Part shown: positions 24,503 through 33,469 of the stretch, in pieces
How the letters are laid out: every line of letters begins with the position of its first letter
Numbering within the stretch: the first letter of the stretch is position 1
NCBI GenBank assembly: GCA_028865335.1
Contig: JAGWKK010000003.1
Span: forward strand, 1-37,321
Direction of reading: 5' to 3'
DNA: 37,321 bases
Origin: Patescibacteria group bacterium
GTDB lineage: Bacteria; Patescibacteriota; Minisyncoccia; UBA6257; 02-FULL-45-10c
Made by a program: the position numbers and the translations under genes
Notes under the pieces: model-generated
Told to the model about the DNA's origin: nothing
The model's database searches: none
The model's input: only the letters and a program-made list of their open reading frames with translations

Positions 24503-26293
24503 TTATTCCTCATCGGAGCCGTCATCCGGTCCATTCTCTTCAGCCTGCGCACTGAGCGATTTCTCAAGCGCCGCGCGGAGATCGTTGATGTCCACTTTCT
24601 TTTTGACGGGCGGAGCGGGTTTCGCGGGAGCCGGCTTGGGCTCCTCGGGTTTCAATGCACTGCGCAGATCGACTTCTACTGCCGGTCGAGGAGCGCGGAC
24701 TTCCTGCACGCGCGGAGATTCGGTGACGCGGGGAGACGCGGGGCGCGGAGCGGATGGAGCCTGCTGCGGAGGTGTCTGCGGACGCAGCGGCCGGAATCCG
24801 TCGGAAACCGGAGGCTGGTCCTGGCGTTCGCCGTGCCGGTATTCAATTTTCTGCTCGCGTCGCGGCTCACGGCGAAAATCACGGCGCATGTCTTTTACGC
24901 CGTCTCGCGAAGCGGAATCCACTTTCGGCTTCAAGACCGCCGCCAGCGGCTGCTCAGCTCTCCGGGGAGGCCTGTCGTTCGCCGCCGGTTCCGCGCCGGT
25001 GGAAAGCCACTCGGTCGCGATCTTCTCCTCTACCGCCTCTTTCGGAGTCCCGAAAACCCGGCGGCTGTTTTCAATGATCACGTCCGTATACAGATGCTCG
25101 CCGCGCAGATACGGCGGAATGCTCGAAGCCGAAAACGGCCGCGAAGAAATGCCGTCAATCAGCAGCTTGGTATAGAAATTGTACTTCGGGAGATTGACGA
25201 AGTCATTCGCCATGAAATCGGGCTGGAATTCCTTTTCCAGGAATTCGGCGTCTTCCGCGCCGACACGGAACACCACCATCGTGCCGACGTTGCCGAAAAT
25301 GGCATCGCGCACCCGGGTATTGGTGTCGTGCGTGAGCTGGCCGATATACTGATGCGCGACGATCAGGCAGAGGTGGTATTTGCGCGCCTCGGAAAGGATG
25401 TTCGCGAACGAATCGGTGGCGAAGTTCTGGAACTCGTCGACATACAGATAGAAATCGCGCCGGTCCTTTTCGGGCATGTCCACGCGCGACATCGCGGCGA
25501 GCTGCAGCTTGGTGATCATCATCGCGCCGAGCAGCGCCGAATTGTCTTCGCCGATCTTTCCTTTGGACAGGTTCACGATCAGGATCTTCCCCTCATCCAT
25601 AACCTTGCGCGGATCGATGGACGAATGCGCCTGGCCGAGAATGTTGCGGATCAGCGGATTCGTGACGAATTGGCCGACTTTGTTCTGGATGGCGGCCGTC
25701 GCTTCGGTCTGGAATTTCTCGTTCCACTTCCCGAATTCGTTGATCCAGAATCCTTTCACCACCGGATCGTTCAGGTTGGAGACGACGATTTTGCGGTACT
25801 TGGCGTCATTCAGCATGCGCATGATGCCGAGCAGCGTGGAATCCGGGGACTCCAGCAGCGCGAGCAGCGTGTTGTTCAGGATGTATTCCATACGGCCGGA
25901 CCATGCGTCCACCCAGATCTTCTTGAACACGCCCATGATACCCGAAGCGACCAGGTGCCGGAACTCCGGATTGACCTGTTCCAACGGATTGAACGCCACC
26001 GGGAATTTGGTATCGGACGGATTGAAATAGATCACGTCATTGATGCGCTCCTCGGGGACGTAGTCCAGGATTTTTTCGGCGAATTCACCGTGCGGATCGA
26101 TGACCGCAACGCCGTTGCCGGCGCGCACGTCGGCGATCACCATGTTCTCCAGCAGGTTTGATTTACCCATACCCGTCTTTCCGACCACGTACATGTGGCG
26201 GCGGCGGTCATCCACCTTGATGCCGAACTCCTTCCGCTGATTGCGGAAATTGATGATGCCAAACGGCGTAATGTCCTGATTTTCAAGTCCCAT
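24503..26293 (-). CDS. HerA/VirD4-like (DUF87/TraG-type) ATPase with Pro-rich C-terminus
   Basis: VVGKTGMGKSNLLENM, VIDPHGEF, YLYVDEFQNFATDSF. Confidence 0.85.
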   Translation of the reverse strand: MGLENQDITPFGIINFRNQRKEFGIKVDDRRRHMYVVGKTGMGKSNLLENMVIADVRAGNGVAVIDPHGEFAEKILDYVPEERINDVIYFNPSDTKFPVAFNPLEQVNPEFRHLVASGIMGVFKKIWVDAWSGRMEYILNNTLLALLESPDSTLLGIMRMLNDAKYRKIVVSNLNDPVVKGFWINEFGKWNEKFQTEATAAIQNKVGQFVTNPLIRNILGQAHSSIDPRKVMDEGKILIVNLSKGKIGEDNSALLGAMMITKLQLAAMSRVDMPEKDRRDFYLYVDEFQNFATDSFANILSEARKYHLCLIVAHQYIGQLTHDTNTRVRDAIFGNVGTMVVFRVGAEDAEFLEKEFQPDFMANDFVNLPKYNFYTKLLIDGISSRPFSASSIPPYLRGEHLYTDVIIENSRRVFGTPKEAVEEKIATEWLSTGAEPAANDRPPRRAEQPLAAVLKPKVDSASRDGVKDMRRDFRREPRREQKIEYRHGERQDQPPVSDGFRPLRPQTPPQQAPSAPRPASPRVTESPRVQEVRAPRPAVEVDLRSALKPEEPKPAPAKPAPPVKKKVDINDLRAALEKSLSAQAEENGPDDGSDEE

Positions 26294-26344
26294 AGGAAAA
26301 AGCTAGGAAGTTAAAGTTAAAAGGCTAAATCGAAAATATGCCGG

Positions 26345-27634
26345 CTATACCAACGGAATATTGGACGGCGGTTCGCCCTTGCGCGTTTCCAAGCGGCGCA
26401 GCAGCGGAGACTCCACCGTGACCAACGGGAAGTGGAAGATCGTCGCGAGTTCTTCGGTATTCAAAATTGACGCGCTCGGCGGGAACCAGCGCAGCCGGTA
26501 CCGGTCGTAGATCGCGCGCTTGCGGACATGGATCTTCTGCTTGCGGAACCAGCTCTTCGTCGTCAGCTTTTTGGACGTCACCAGCGTCATCGTATCCCCC
26601 AGCGGACGGAAGCTGTTCATGTCCTGCGTGTTGAACTGCTTGAACGCTCCGTTGACCGCGGCGACGTTTGCCGGCGTAAAACTTTCCGCATGATCGATAT
26701 AGACGAACCGGACCGCGGACTCGAAGCCCAGCTTGGAAATCTTGCGTTCCACCGCTTCCAGAATATTCTTTTCGCCCGGCGAAAGATTGACCATCTTGAG
26801 GCCCTCTTCCTTTTTCGGAGCACCGCCCCATGCCGGATATTGGCGCGGCGCGGAAACCAGGTTCAGCACAAACTCCCGCAGGCCGCTGACCAGCGCCTCC
26901 AGTCCTTTTTTCTCGGCGACCTTCTTGCGCTGCATGATCTTGTCGCGGAGCGCTTCGCCCTCGGCCTTCCACTTATCGGAAACCGGCTTGATCAGGTACT
27001 GCAGCCAGATCGCCTCGCCTTCTTTCAGGCGGGACATGACTTCGGTGATCGCCGCGATCGGATCCAGGCGCTGTTCATCCACGTTCGCCTCGAAGAATTC
27101 ATAGGTCTTGATCGGATACGCGTTCGGCTTCGCCAGCACGAAATCGCTCCCCCAGAGATCATAGGATTGGTTCGGCAGGACTTCGGGCATCAGATCCGTA
27201 TAATCCTCGGCTTCGGAGATTTCGGCGTCCGGATATTCGGAATAGATCGCCGATTCGATGAGATTGCGGTGCGGCTTCGCGCAGCGGACGAAAAAATGCA
27301 CTCCGCCGCCGTAACCGATCAGCTCGAAGGTGAACCACAGCAGATCCGATCCCTTGAAATACTTGTCTTCAAAGCCGGGGTCGGACGCGTACACCGCGTG
27401 CAGCGTGGAAAAGATATTCTCCATCGCTTTCGGCGTCTTCAGGATGTTCCGCGGGATCTTGATTTCGAGCAGAACCCACGGAATGCTCAGCTTCCACAGG
27501 CGGTTTTTCCCCCATACCCAAAAATCCCTCCAAATGAAAAAGAGGGCTGCGGGAACGACGATCCACCAGCTCACACTGAACACCCGCGCAATCGATTGCG
27601 CAATGCCCAACGCGACGCTATTCCAGTCCACCAT
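26345..27634 (-). CDS. Membrane-anchored partner of the DUF87-type ATPase
   Basis: N-terminal TM segment; directly upstream of the ATPase gene. Confidence 0.7.
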   Translation of the reverse strand: MVDWNSVALGIAQSIARVFSVSWWIVVPAALFFIWRDFWVWGKNRLWKLSIPWVLLEIKIPRNILKTPKAMENIFSTLHAVYASDPGFEDKYFKGSDLLWFTFELIGYGGGVHFFVRCAKPHRNLIESAIYSEYPDAEISEAEDYTDLMPEVLPNQSYDLWGSDFVLAKPNAYPIKTYEFFEANVDEQRLDPIAAITEVMSRLKEGEAIWLQYLIKPVSDKWKAEGEALRDKIMQRKKVAEKKGLEALVSGLREFVLNLVSAPRQYPAWGGAPKKEEGLKMVNLSPGEKNILEAVERKISKLGFESAVRFVYIDHAESFTPANVAAVNGAFKQFNTQDMNSFRPLGDTMTLVTSKKLTTKSWFRKQKIHVRKRAIYDRYRLRWFPPSASILNTEELATIFHFPLVTVESPLLRRLETRKGEPPSNIPLV

Positions 27635-27771
27635 ATCAGGTAGTAGAAATTCGAGCGCTACGCGTTTCGAATTTGGCGATTAATAGTAGTCATCATGTTC
27701 AGGACATATGTCAGCCGAAGCAACGTTAATGAATACCGGCGGAAACCACTCGAATTTTCACTACCTGACAT
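27633..27771. repeat. Inverted-repeat element B
   Basis: ATATCAGGTAGTAGAAATTCGAG (27633-27655) pairs with 27749-27771 (reverse complement ATGTCAGGTAGTGAAAATTCGAG). Confidence 0.85.
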
Positions 27772-27839
27772 ATATGTTTATTCTAGAACAATTAGTTAAA
27801 AGAACAAAAAAGGACCTACCCGAAAACGCACCCGAGAAA

Positions 27840-28886
27840 CTAGGCAAGATTCACCGTGTAGCGACCGTCATCCATGCGGGTGAAGTGCTTCCGATTGCGG
27901 AGATTGATCAGAACCGTGTTCCGCTTGAGCAGGCGCTCATTGGAAACAAGCTTCAAAAGCTCCTCCGGATTGAGCGGCCCGTGATCTTTCAGGATGCGCG
28001 CCATGACTTCGCGCGCCGTTCCCGGCATCGCGCCGGATTCACGGAGAGAATACAGCCCGCGGCCTACGAGCACGAAGCGCTCGTCTTTGATCAGTTCGTT
28101 GTGCACGGTCTGCATGTGCGCCGCCTTCTTGGAATCCTTGCGGACTTTGTTGATCATATCCGCGATATCCGCGAAATGGATCGGCTGGGTGTTCTTCTTG
28201 AGCACCAGATACGCCCAGTCACGGACGGTCTTCGGATTGACTTCCGGCCAATGCGCAAGGCCGAAATCGCCGAACGTGTTGACGTGGAAATGCTTGGAAG
28301 CGGAAATATAGTTGAGGGCGATGAGATCCTTCAGATTGTGCGGCTTCGCCACTTCGGCGAACACCTCGTCGATGTTCTGATGGGAAACGATCTTGTCGCG
28401 CTTGCCCTCCATCGTCTTCACGAGGCGGGAAAGGAATGCCTGGGCTTTCTTGCGGTCCTCTTCGGCCAGATACCAGATCGCGAACAGATTCGTATCCTCC
28501 GGCAGGAACTTCATCTCGCCCGAAACATCGAGCAGGAAATGGACTTTGTTGCCGAAATTCGCGACATTCGCGTCAGTGACCATCAGCTTCAGATCAGCGA
28601 GAAGCAGGTCTTCCCGGCGAAGTCCGCCCATGTTCTTGAGGTGCGTTTTCACCATGTCCACCAGCTGCGCCGCCTCCCCTTTCTTCATGAGGGGCTTCAG
28701 GGACTGCAAAGCACCCGCCTCAATCTGGCGGATACGCTCACGCGTGACATCCATGGACTCCCCGATTTCGGCGAGGGTCTTCGGACTGCCGTCCTTGATG
28801 CCGTAGCGACCTTCAATAACGGTCCGCTGGCGGGCATCGAGATTAGTGAGTAATTGGCTGACAAGCTTTCCGACGCTGATATTCAT
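27840..28886 (-). CDS. Sigma-region-4 HTH fused to a HARE-HTH-like (RpoE/delta-type) domain
   Basis: LDARQRTVIEGRYGI...[38 protein letters not shown]...VHNELIKDERFVLVGRGLYSL. Confidence 0.75.
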   Translation of the reverse strand: MNISVGKLVSQLLTNLDARQRTVIEGRYGIKDGSPKTLAEIGESMDVTRERIRQIEAGALQSLKPLMKKGEAAQLVDMVKTHLKNMGGLRREDLLLADLKLMVTDANVANFGNKVHFLLDVSGEMKFLPEDTNLFAIWYLAEEDRKKAQAFLSRLVKTMEGKRDKIVSHQNIDEVFAEVAKPHNLKDLIALNYISASKHFHVNTFGDFGLAHWPEVNPKTVRDWAYLVLKKNTQPIHFADIADMINKVRKDSKKAAHMQTVHNELIKDERFVLVGRGLYSLRESGAMPGTAREVMARILKDHGPLNPEELLKLVSNERLLKRNTVLINLRNRKHFTRMDDGRYTVNLA

Positions 28887-28927
28887 AATATTTATTATAG
28901 GGATAGTATATCACTTTCTGTTCTTTG

Positions 28928-29220
28928 GGTCAACCCCCCTCCACTACGGAGGCCGTTTCCTGCGATACACTGCTCTTTTTTAATTGTTTATATAATATCA
29001 CAGTTCGATTTTAAGGTCAACCCCACACATACTGAAGACCATATGGGTTACGAAATCTATAGATTTCGCAGTCTTCGGTATGTGTGGGGGTCAACCCCGC
29101 ACCTTTTGTGGAGTGATTATCTAATCTGAGGAATTTCAAATGGAGGAACTTCCTTCAATGTATGTCAATATAGGCCGCGTAATAGGATTCGGCCCTGCTC
29201 CACAAAAGGTGCGGGGTCAA
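28928..29220. repeat. Cluster of REP/BIME-like hairpins with GGTCAACCCC
   Basis: Arms 29021-29039/29071-29089 (one mismatch), 29095-29113/29198-29216 (perfect), inner palindrome 29051-29068. Confidence 0.85.
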
Positions 29221-29245
29221 CTCCCCCGGGGACTCTGGAGCAAAA

Positions 29246-29284
29246 AAACAGCCCCACACTTACGTATAAGTGTGGGGCTGTTTT
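29246..29284. terminator. Bidirectional terminator
   Basis: aaaacagccccacactta-cgta-taagtgtggggctgtttt. Confidence 0.85.
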
Positions 29285-29287
29285 CCG

Positions 29288-30178
29288 CTATTTGCTCTTG
29301 GATCGGTGGAAGAATGTCAGCATCGGACTCGCTACGAAGATGGACGAGTACGTACCTACGATGGTTCCCACCAGGATCATCAGCGTGAACCAGCTCAGGG
29401 AGGTGGCACCGAAGAGATACATGGCGATCAATACGAGAAAGAGCGTCAAGGAGGTGTTCACCGAGCGGGCGAAGGTCTGCCTCACGCTGGCGTTGATGAT
29501 CGGGCCGAGGTTCTCCTTATTCTTGGAAAGCAGCAGGTTCTCGCGGATGCGGTCGAAGACGACGATCGTATCATGGACCGAGAATCCCATGACCACCAGC
29601 AGCGCGACGATGAAGTTCGTATCGATCTCCACGCCGAATTTCCAGCCCCAGAACGCGAAGGCGCCGGCCGGAATCAAAGCGTCATGGAACAGGGTGATCA
29701 GGGTCGCCACGCCGTATTTCCAGGAACTGACCGGATAGGAAACTTTGCGGAACGCGAACGCCACATATAATGAAATGCCGAGCAGCACCAGCACGAACGC
29801 GATCAATGCGTTATTGCGCAGCTCGGATCCGATCGCCGGACCGATGCTCGCAAAGCTCATTTCCTGGAAGGAGCCGAACTGCTGATTCATCTGCGTCGCG
29901 ATGCTGGTGTGCAGGTCTTCGGTCATTTCCTTCGCGCGGATGGAAACCTCATTCGCTGTCGCGCCGGTGCGGACTGTGACATCCTGGGCGCCCTGGCTGG
30001 CCAGAAAACTCTGCAGGGAGTTCATATCCACCGGTTGCGTAAACTGAACCTGCCAGAGCGTGCCGCCGGCGAAATCGATCCCCTGTTTGTAACCGAAGCC
30101 GATCATGGAAGCGACTGCCGCGACCGTCAGGACCGTGGAGAGGCCGATGAAAACGAATTTGTATTTGATGACGTCCAT
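29288..30178 (-). CDS. secF: Protein translocase subunit SecF
   Basis: GIDFAGGT, VMGFSVHDTIVVFDRIREN. Confidence 0.95.
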   Translation of the reverse strand: MDVIKYKFVFIGLSTVLTVAAVASMIGFGYKQGIDFAGGTLWQVQFTQPVDMNSLQSFLASQGAQDVTVRTGATANEVSIRAKEMTEDLHTSIATQMNQQFGSFQEMSFASIGPAIGSELRNNALIAFVLVLLGISLYVAFAFRKVSYPVSSWKYGVATLITLFHDALIPAGAFAFWGWKFGVEIDTNFIVALLVVMGFSVHDTIVVFDRIRENLLLSKNKENLGPIINASVRQTFARSVNTSLTLFLVLIAMYLFGATSLSWFTLMILVGTIVGTYSSIFVASPMLTFFHRSKSK

Positions 30179-30182
30179 AATG

Positions 30183-31460
30183 TTATTTGTCCTCTTTAGG
30201 TTTCGGATTCCTCATAAAGACCTTCAACAGCGTCCGGGTCACCGTGATGGCGCTGAACATACTGATCACGACACCCATCAACAGGGTCAGAGCGAAACCT
30301 TTGACGAAGCTGGAGGTGAAGTAGAACAGGATGATGGAAGTCAGGATGGTCGTGAAGTTCGAATCGCGGATGGATGTCCAGGCGCGTTCAAAGCCCGCGT
30401 CGATAGCCGCCATCTTCGGCAATCCCCGCTTCAATTCCTCCTTCGTACGCTCAAAGATAAGCACGTTCGCGTCCACAGCCATGCCGATGGAAAGGATGAA
30501 ACCGGCGATACCGGCAAGTGACATCGTCACCGAGAACAGCTTGAACGCCGCCATCGCGAACACGATATACATCGCCAACGCGATCACCGCGAAGATGCCG
30601 AGTACATGATAGTAGAGAACCATGAAAAGCATGACCGCGAGCGTTCCCCAGAGGCCCGCCTGCAGCATCTTATTGAAAGAGTCCTGGCCGAGCGCCGCGC
30701 CGATGGTCTGCTGGTTCACCAGCGTGATCGGAGCCGGCAACGCGCCTGCGTTGAACCGCTGTACGAGCTGCTGCGCTTCCTGCAACGTGAAGTTGCCGGT
30801 GATCTGCGCCTTACCGCTTGTGATCGCCTCCCGGACCGTCGGGGCGGTCAACAGGTTACCGTCCAGAAAGATGGCAAGCGGCTTGCCCACGTTGCGCTGG
30901 GTGATGTCGCTGAAAAGTTTGGCGCCGTCGCCCGTGAATTCAAGCGCGATCTGCGGCGCATTGGTCACGCTGTCGAACGTCAGCTGTGCGTCCTTCACGT
31001 AGCGGCCGTTCAATTCGGTCGGCTTGAAGCGGACTCCTATATCGGTTGTCGTCGCCTGTGCTGACGGCGCGGCGGAATCATCCACTTCGCCGAACATCAG
31101 GAACGGCGTTTCGCCGATCAGCTGGATCGCCTGATGCACATCTTTCACGCCGGCAAGTTCCACCAATAAGCGATAGGAATCGCCCGTGCGCAGCGTCACC
31201 ACATTCGGTTCGCTGACGCCGAAAAGGTTCACGCGTTTTTCAATGACATCGCGCAATCCTGCCATGACCGAATCACGATCCGTGACCGCGACGTTGGTCA
31301 TATCCACCTGATAGATCAGCTGAGTGCCGCCCACCAGATCGAGGCCCAATTTCCACGGCAGATAGGTCTTCGCGAAGTTCCCCTGCGGATAGACAAAAAC
31401 CCCGCACACTACCGCGAGAAGGACTGTTGCCGCCAAAAGCATTGCATATTTCGCACGCAT
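30183..31460 (-). CDS. secD: Protein translocase subunit SecD
   Basis: LGLDLVGGTQLIYQVD, GMAVDANVLIFERTKEEL. Confidence 0.95.
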   Translation of the reverse strand: MRAKYAMLLAATVLLAVVCGVFVYPQGNFAKTYLPWKLGLDLVGGTQLIYQVDMTNVAVTDRDSVMAGLRDVIEKRVNLFGVSEPNVVTLRTGDSYRLLVELAGVKDVHQAIQLIGETPFLMFGEVDDSAAPSAQATTTDIGVRFKPTELNGRYVKDAQLTFDSVTNAPQIALEFTGDGAKLFSDITQRNVGKPLAIFLDGNLLTAPTVREAITSGKAQITGNFTLQEAQQLVQRFNAGALPAPITLVNQQTIGAALGQDSFNKMLQAGLWGTLAVMLFMVLYYHVLGIFAVIALAMYIVFAMAAFKLFSVTMSLAGIAGFILSIGMAVDANVLIFERTKEELKRGLPKMAAIDAGFERAWTSIRDSNFTTILTSIILFYFTSSFVKGFALTLLMGVVISMFSAITVTRTLLKVFMRNPKPKEDK

Positions 31461-31488
31461 GAAATCTATACTACTCTTTCTTTAAAAA

Positions 31489-32127
31489 TTATTCAACCGT
31501 CACGCTCCGGATAACCGCATCCACCGTCGGATGGTCGTTCTGGTTGCGCGGCAAGTTCACGATCTGATCGACGACATCCATGCCGCTCAGCACGTGTCCG
31601 AAGATCGTATAATTGTGCGGCAGCGCCTGATCAGCCTGCATGATGAAGAACTGGCTGCCGTTCGTGTTCGGACCGGCGTTCGCCATCGCGAGCGTCCCGC
31701 GGGTATAGCCCTGCTGATACGACGGCGTCTGCGGATTCAGTTCATCGGCGAATGTATAGCCGGGCCCGCCCATGCCGTCATTGGACCAATCGTTGTCTTT
31801 GCTGTTCGGATCGCCGCCCTGGATCATGAATCCCGGAATCACCCGATGGAACTTGGTACCGTCATAGAATCCTTTCTGCGTCAGCGTCAGGAAATTCTGC
31901 ACCGTCTTCGGCGCATCCTTCGGATAGAGTTCCAACTGAATATTACCGAAGCTGGTCTTCATCAGTATCACCGGATCGCCCGCAATCTGCGGCGTCGCGG
32001 TCGCCACAACTTCCTGCGCCGCCACCGTCGGTGTCGCAGCCGCATGACGCGTCAGATAATACGCTCCGGCGAAAAAGCCGACCAATACCACCGCCACCAC
32101 CAGCCCCCGAATAATGTCTGTAGTCAT
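31489..32127 (-). CDS. Membrane-anchored cyclophilin-type peptidyl-prolyl isomerase
   Basis: FHRVIPGFMIQGGDP, MANAGPNTNGSQFFI; start chosen at MTTDIIRG. Confidence 0.93.
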   Translation of the reverse strand: MTTDIIRGLVVAVVLVGFFAGAYYLTRHAAATPTVAAQEVVATATPQIAGDPVILMKTSFGNIQLELYPKDAPKTVQNFLTLTQKGFYDGTKFHRVIPGFMIQGGDPNSKDNDWSNDGMGGPGYTFADELNPQTPSYQQGYTRGTLAMANAGPNTNGSQFFIMQADQALPHNYTIFGHVLSGMDVVDQIVNLPRNQNDHPTVDAVIRSVTVE

Positions 32128-32276
32128 ACCACGTAGTGAATCTGCGGGGTGTATCCGCAGCATTTAATGTTTATATTTAAATTTCTTAAACTTCTTCGTT
32201 ATAGCCAAACTTGGCATCGCCTGATAGTTTCACTGCGGATACATTAAATGCCAACCGCAGATCTACTACATGGCAT
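32126..32276. repeat. Inverted-repeat element C
   Basis: ATACCACGTAGTGAATCTGCGG (32126-32147) pairs with 32255-32276 (reverse complement ATGCCATGTAGTAGATCTGCGG). Confidence 0.85.
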
Positions 32277-32287
32277 ATAAAAATAAA

Positions 32288-32310
32288 AATAACTCCTCGG
32301 CGGAGTTATT
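32288..32310 (-). terminator. Intrinsic terminator
   Basis: aataactcctcggcggagttatt. Confidence 0.75.
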
Positions 32311-32320
32311 GCAAGTGCGA

Positions 32321-32731
32321 TTATTCTTTGGGCGGCTCTTCTGATCTCTTGCCGATATCATTGATGAGGCTGTTGCCCGATATCTGCGCGAGAAGGTAAC
32401 CCTTGATTGCGACAACAACCCTCCTTTCCACGCCATCCTTGCCGTCCCAGTCAAATGCGGTCCCGATAGTCACATACACCTGATATCTGTCCGATTCAAT
32501 GAACTGGACGCCCTCGACTGCATACAGAATCCGCACAAGATCGAATCCGTTAACGACAAGATCGTGTCGTACCGTCATTTCACCTTCGAAGTCTTCCACG
32601 AAAGGCGTTCCCGTGTAATCGTATTTCACAAACCACTTGGAAACGAGCGTGCGGATGCCGAACTCTCTGGTATCAGAGTTCGTACTTGCGGAAACCACAA
32701 TTCGCAATCGGGGATCTCTTTTCTTCGCCAT
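32321..32731 (-). CDS. Hypothetical protein
   Basis: 136-aa ORF followed by terminator. Confidence 0.6.
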   Translation of the reverse strand: MAKKRDPRLRIVVSASTNSDTREFGIRTLVSKWFVKYDYTGTPFVEDFEGEMTVRHDLVVNGFDLVRILYAVEGVQFIESDRYQVYVTIGTAFDWDGKDGVERRVVVAIKGYLLAQISGNSLINDIGKRSEEPPKE

Positions 32732-32796
32732 GCGGACACCTCATGTGCGATGTTCTATCATCACTATAAGCTTCTCCTCGCCGCAAATGCAATGGC

Positions 32797-33309
32797 CTAT
32801 GCCGCAACTGCGGATTCCATTCCGCGCTCCGCCCGCTGGATATAGCGGTATTCATGCCATACGAGTCCGATCAGAATCACGTCAAAAACGGTCAGCACCA
32901 CCAGGCCGAGCGAGTAGCCGTACGTGAGCCGGTACAACTGATATATAATGAAGCCTGCCAAAAACGCGATGGATGCCGGATACGCCCACATGCGCTTCTG
33001 CAGCAATCCCACCACCAGAAGAATCTTGACCACGCCGTGGGAAAGCAGGTACAGCGACGCGAAGAAATCCAGCTGAGCCGAAGAATGCGCAAGCGCGTCA
33101 TGGATCGCGTTCGCGATCACGTCATGGGGATCCCCCACCAGCTCGTGCTGGGTCAGCACTCCCAGAAGCGTGTTCCCCGACGATCCGAACGACCACAACA
33201 AAACTCCGCCGAGCGTTTCCAAAAAACCGTCGATCCCCTTGATCCATACACCGACATCAAAAACGAGATGGATATATTTCTCCGGAACCCAATCCTCCAG
33301 ATGGCGCAT
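32797..33309 (-). CDS. DUF2127-like membrane protein
   Basis: HLVFDVGVWIKGIDGFLETLGGVLL; multiple TM segments. Confidence 0.7.
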   Translation of the reverse strand: MRHLEDWVPEKYIHLVFDVGVWIKGIDGFLETLGGVLLWSFGSSGNTLLGVLTQHELVGDPHDVIANAIHDALAHSSAQLDFFASLYLLSHGVVKILLVVGLLQKRMWAYPASIAFLAGFIIYQLYRLTYGYSLGLVVLTVFDVILIGLVWHEYRYIQRAERGMESAVAA

Positions 33310-33372
33310 ATGTCTTCATAATATCAGAAAAATCTTGCCAATGTGGTAATGTTATAGTATTATCTCAAGATT

Positions 33373-33443
33373 GCCTCCATAGCTTAATGGTAAAGCAGTT
33401 GCCTTTTAAGCAATTGACCTTGGTTCGATTCCAAGTGGAGGCA
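33373..33443 (+). tRNA. tRNA-Lys (UUU)
   Basis: GCCTCCA/TGGAGGC acceptor, loop CTTTTAA, T-arm CTTGG-TTCGATT-CCAAG; CCA not encoded. Confidence 0.93.
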
Positions 33444-33469
33444 CATAAGGCACCTACTAAATAGGAAGG

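Noticed and set aside
24485-26161. 558-aa plus-strand ORF
   Set aside because: Antisense shadow of the DUF87-type ATPase gene, which has clear motifs.
26528-27643. 371-aa plus-strand ORF and 27708-28853 (381 aa)
   Set aside because: Antisense shadows of the minus-strand genes 26345-27634 and 27840-28886.
28928-29220. CRISPR array
   Set aside because: The GGTCAACCCC copies form inverted pairs with irregular spacing, not regularly spaced direct repeats.
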